From: Rickettsiales bacterium
GTDB lineage: Bacteria > Pseudomonadota > Alphaproteobacteria > Rickettsiales > UBA1997
Assembly: GCA_031255235.1 (NCBI GenBank)
Contig: JAIRSX010000058.1
Span: 1 to 9,770 of the forward strand
Reading direction: 5' to 3'
Length of the DNA: 9,770 bases
Positions 7,676 through 9,770 of this stretch are shown in pieces (within the stretch, counting starts at the first letter, position 1; each line of letters opens with the position of its first letter). The position numbers and the translations under genes were made by a program. The notes under the pieces were generated by a model that did not search any database, was not told the DNA's origin, and worked only from the letters and a program-made list of their open reading frames with translations.

Positions 7676-8794
7676 CTACTGCTGTCGTATCCCATTTCCA
7701 GTATTTTCTTTTTTGATTCGGTCACTCCATGTTTGTTGAGATGATGATGGGTTTGATGATATCTGTGGTGGTGTTAACGCCGGCGAATCTGAATCAGCAG
7801 GCGAAGCTGACGGTTGTATTTGTGATGGCGCTGGTGATGGATCCAGTGATGAAGTTGATTCAATTTTTATATCCTGGAAAATCTCTCTTGGATAAAATCT
7901 TCTCGCCTTTGCATAAACATCATTTATCACTGGTAGTAATGTTTTTTGAAGATAAGCAAGAGCATCCCCATTTTTCTCAAAGAAACTTCCTGCATTCTCT
8001 ATGTCCTTTTTGTATTTCTCTTTGAAATCAGTTGGCAAAAAATTTCGTAATTCACTTGCGCTAAATTCTGGTTTATCTCTGGATAAACCTTCTCTAAATT
8101 TCTCAAGAGCTTTCATTCCTTCAGGATTAACTTTCGAAAGAGTAAAAGCAATACCACTTCTGTTAGCGAAAATACCAGATGCAAGATTGGTGATACTGAC
8201 TGCCAAATCTGCAGAATCCAGTAACACCTTTCTACTATTTTTCTTTTTTAGGGCATTATCGACACCACTAACCAACTTATCAGACAATGACTTTTGATGT
8301 TCAAGTGTATCTGCTACCGCTCCTTTTCCAGATTCTCCTTTATATTTCATTTTTGTATCACTCAAAGCAAGACCAACCTGTGCTCTAACTATTTTTGATA
8401 AACCGCCCGTTAATATATCCATTTCTTCTATAGCAGAATTTAAAACTTTATCGGGGAACGCTGTATAAATTAAAATAAAAGCGCCTATAATAGGACCTAT
8501 AATCGGAATCCCCCATGCTACTGTTCCTGCAGTAGTTCCAATTGCAGAACCAGTGATCTCACTTTGCAGCCTAACTGCATCCTCATTATTTATTTTATCG
8601 TTCCGCGAAGTATTATATGCACCCCACCAAGTATTATTCCCTAAATTAAACCAATGATCAGTAAATGTTGTTGCTGTTTCAGTATCCTCTCCATATTTTT
8701 TTCTTCTCTTTTCTTCCAACCCATGAACAAGATCATTGTAAAAATTATTTATAAAACTATTGCTCGGATCAAAACCAGGTGGTAACTCACTCAC
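7676..8794 (-). CDS. Unrecognised 372-residue protein with glycine-zipper segment and Pro/Ser-rich tail
   Basis: I do not recognise this protein. The frame starts at a GTG (8794-8792); no ATG lies nearby and an in-frame stop sits 36 nt upstream. A TTG at residue 26 is an alternative start. Residues 1-80 are polar and contain a basic patch, KRRKK (29-33). Residues 82-113 form the only strongly hydrophobic stretch, with glycines at 82, 86, 90, 95, 100 and 104, a GxxxGxxxG glycine zipper of the kind seen in membrane-inserting or pore-associated segments. Residues 115-300 look mainly alpha-helical and charged, with a milder apolar stretch near 195-220. About 313-354 is a Pro/Ser/Ala/Gln low-complexity linker. 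The last 18 residues, from TWSDRIKK, are polar with several basic residues. There is no N-terminal signal peptide. It follows tatD by 31 bp on the same strand but has its own promoter-like sequence. A T4SS-secreted or membrane-associated protein is a speculative reading. Base composition matches its neighbours. Confidence 0.8.
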   Translation of the reverse strand: MSELPPGFDPSNSFINNFYNDLVHGLEEKRRKKYGEDTETATTFTDHWFNLGNNTWWGAYNTSRNDKINNEDAVRLQSEITGSAIGTTAGTVAWGIPIIGPIIGAFILIYTAFPDKVLNSAIEEMDILTGGLSKIVRAQVGLALSDTKMKYKGESGKGAVADTLEHQKSLSDKLVSGVDNALKKKNSRKVLLDSADLAVSITNLASGIFANRSGIAFTLSKVNPEGMKALEKFREGLSRDKPEFSASELRNFLPTDFKEKYKKDIENAGSFFEKNGDALAYLQKTLLPVINDVYAKARRFYPREIFQDIKIESTSSLDPSPAPSQIQPSASPADSDSPALTPPQISSNPSSSQQTWSDRIKKENTGNGIRQQ

Positions 8795-8800
8795 GAAACA

Positions 8801-8829
8801 AGTATAACAAATAATGAAAAAAAAATCAA
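8801..8829 (-). promoter_or_regulatory. Sigma-70-type promoter before the 372-residue gene
   Basis: On the minus strand TTGATT (8829-8824) is followed after exactly 17 nt by TATACT (8806-8801); the hexamers match consensus at four and five of six positions. The -35 box overlaps the last codons and stop of tatD. A start about 7 nt past the -10 box falls at about 8794, the first base of the GTG codon. No Shine-Dalgarno sequence is seen, so the mRNA could be leaderless. Confidence 0.5.
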
Positions 8830-9602
8830 ATTAAACTAAACAGCCTCATAAAATTCTTTGTGGTAAGTTTTTGGAAATCCAAAAAGTTAATACCAAGATA
8901 TCCACTCAGAAAAACTGCTATATCTTTAACGAAAGATGGTTCGTTTGTTTTGCCTCTATGTGGTACAGGGGCAAGAAAAGGAGAATCAGTTTCAATAAGA
9001 ATTCGTTCATTTGGAACGATTCTTATATTTTGCCTAATATCTTCTGCATTTTTAAAAGTCACTATACCAGATAGTGAAATATAGCCACACAAATCGAGTC
9101 CAGTCTTCAAAAGATCTTTCCCGGAGGTAAAAGAGTGTAATAAAAATTTAAATTCTCCATTTTTAAATTCAGACTTTAAAATATCCATCATATCTTCATC
9201 TGCGTCACGAGAATGTATAATTAAAGGTTTATTAGTTTGTCTCGCAAGTTCAATATGTATTTCAAAATTTTGTTTCTGTGTAGTCTTATTGTCATCCCTA
9301 TAATGGTAATCCAATCCAGATTCTCCAATACCTATAACTTTTTTAAAACCAAACCATTTTTGTAATTCATTGATTTTAACTATTTCTTTAATTTCTTCGG
9401 GATGGATTCCCAACGAACAATAAACATTGTCAAAAGTATTTGCAATCTCTAAAACGTCCTGAAATTCGTTTATGTTTGTTCCAATGTTATTTATAATTTT
9501 TACATTTTGTTCAAAGGCATTACCTATTATATCCTTTAAATTATTTTTATCGAGCATATTAAGATGACAATGGGAATCTACCAAAAAATCGTAAGACATC
9601 AT
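8826..9602 (-). CDS. tatD: TatD-family metal-dependent hydrolase (DNase)
   Basis: TatD proteins are cytosolic TIM-barrel metal-dependent hydrolases with 3'-5' exonuclease activity on DNA, linked to DNA repair and turnover. The 258-residue product has the usual family length and every expected metal ligand: DSHCH with His11 and His13, Glu94 in GIGESGLDYHY (91-101), His130 in LIIHSRDA, His156 in LLHSF and Asp206 in ETDSPFLAP. GIHPEE (65-70) and PHRGKTNEP (214-222) are also typical TatD blocks. The start is one of two tandem ATG codons (9602-9600 and 9599-9597). No Shine-Dalgarno sequence precedes them. A TTGACA box lies just upstream. The stop is TGA at 8828-8826, overlapping the -35 box of the next gene. 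A housekeeping role is likely. Paralogues within the family differ in substrate, so the exact activity is less certain than the family. Confidence 0.95.
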   Translation of the reverse strand: MMSYDFLVDSHCHLNMLDKNNLKDIIGNAFEQNVKIINNIGTNINEFQDVLEIANTFDNVYCSLGIHPEEIKEIVKINELQKWFGFKKVIGIGESGLDYHYRDDNKTTQKQNFEIHIELARQTNKPLIIHSRDADEDMMDILKSEFKNGEFKFLLHSFTSGKDLLKTGLDLCGYISLSGIVTFKNAEDIRQNIRIVPNERILIETDSPFLAPVPHRGKTNEPSFVKDIAVFLSGYLGINFLDFQKLTTKNFMRLFSLI

Positions 9603-9607
9603 TTAGG

Positions 9608-9635
9608 ATTAAGATATAATAATGATTAATGTCAA
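9608..9635 (-). promoter_or_regulatory. Possible tatD promoter with perfect -35
   Basis: On the minus strand a perfect TTGACA lies at 9635-9630. The best-spaced -10 candidate is CTTAAT (9613-9608), four of six matches after a 16-nt spacer; better-looking TATTAT and TATATC hexamers lie too close. Transcription from CTTAAT would start within a few bases of the tatD ATG at 9602, again suggesting a very short or absent leader. Confidence 0.35.
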
Positions 9636-9656
9636 ATTATTGTGGTAATGTAGGGA

Positions 9657-9685
9657 TTGACTAATTAAAGTTGATTAATTATATT
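9657..9685 (+). promoter_or_regulatory. Sigma-70-like promoter pointing out of the window
   Basis: TTGACT (9657-9662) is followed after exactly 17 nt by TATATT (9680-9685), each five of six to consensus, on the plus strand. The predicted start is near 9692. No ATG, GTG or TTG occurs on the plus strand from there to 9770, and the opposite strand appears to encode the end of another protein. It would therefore drive an antisense RNA, a gene beyond the edge, or be a chance match in AT-rich DNA. Confidence 0.3.
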
Positions 9686-9770
9686 AAGCAATTTCTCTCT
9701 CTCCTTTTTCTTCTTTTATAGATCTTACACTTATTATATTACTCACATATTCACTATACCCACAGTACTT
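9684..9770 (-). CDS. C-terminal 28 codons of an unidentified gene
   Basis: Reading the minus strand from the window edge, one frame stays open for 28 codons and ends in TAA at 9686-9684; the other two frames hit stops within about nine codons. The peptide ends in ISVRSIKEEKGEREIA, and its codon choice (AGA, ATA, GAA, AAA) matches the neighbouring genes. It lies 81 bp upstream of tatD on the same strand and could be the preceding gene of the same cluster. The fragment is too short for me to name a family. Confidence 0.5.
   Translation of the reverse strand, partial: KYCGYSEYVSNIISVRSIKEEKGEREIA

Noticed and set aside
7729..8297. Plus-strand open frames opposite the 372-residue gene
   Set aside because: They are antisense shadows of a long minus-strand gene with coherent domain structure and have no family features.
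9697..9712. Purine-rich GGAGAGAGAG on the minus strand as a Shine-Dalgarno sequence
   Set aside because: The only downstream start candidate (a TTG) gives about eight codons before a stop, and the bases are explained as codons of the partial gene end.

Overview
The window is AT-rich (roughly one third G+C by eye), uses the standard code (TGA, TAA and TAG all act as stops and Trp is TGG), and shows few clear Shine-Dalgarno sequences. Its centrepiece is a 2,100-residue VirB6-family protein with a huge cysteine-containing N-terminal ectodomain and a long charged C-terminal tail. Oversized VirB6 proteins of this type are a hallmark of the Rickettsiales type IV secretion system (T4SS), so I infer an intracellular or host-associated alphaproteobacterium of that order. 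Genus cannot be named from the sequence.

Layout. Positions 1 to about 39 are GC-rich low-complexity sequence with a 15-base C run, unlike everything else here, and are probably an assembly or sequencing artefact at a contig edge. From about 40 to 519 (+) lies the C-terminal part of an alkaline-phosphatase-superfamily transferase resembling OpgB/MdoB (phosphoglycerol transferase). The giant virB6-like gene fills 602-6958 (+). A compact dCMP-deaminase-like gene follows (7125-7610, +). The last 2.1 kb is on the minus strand: an unrecognised 372-residue protein with a glycine-zipper hydrophobic segment and a Pro/Ser-rich tail (7676-8794), tatD (8826-9602), and the last 28 codons of a further upstream gene (9684-9770). 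The deaminase and the 372-residue gene converge on a 65-bp spacer holding a weak inverted repeat. No stretch longer than 300 bases lacks a gene.

How the genes may work together. VirB6 forms part of the inner-membrane platform of the T4SS. The OpgB-like enzyme would act on periplasmic or envelope glycans or lipids, but no functional link to VirB6 can be shown. The deaminase (dCMP to dUMP for thymidylate synthesis) and TatD look like housekeeping genes. The 372-residue protein is the main unknown: its glycine zipper, proline-rich linker and short polar C-terminus make it a candidate membrane-inserting or secreted protein, which is an inference. Promoter-like sequences before tatD and before this gene place transcription starts almost on the start codons, raising the possibility of leaderless mRNAs.

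I found no tRNA, rRNA, CRISPR array, insertion sequence or attachment site.
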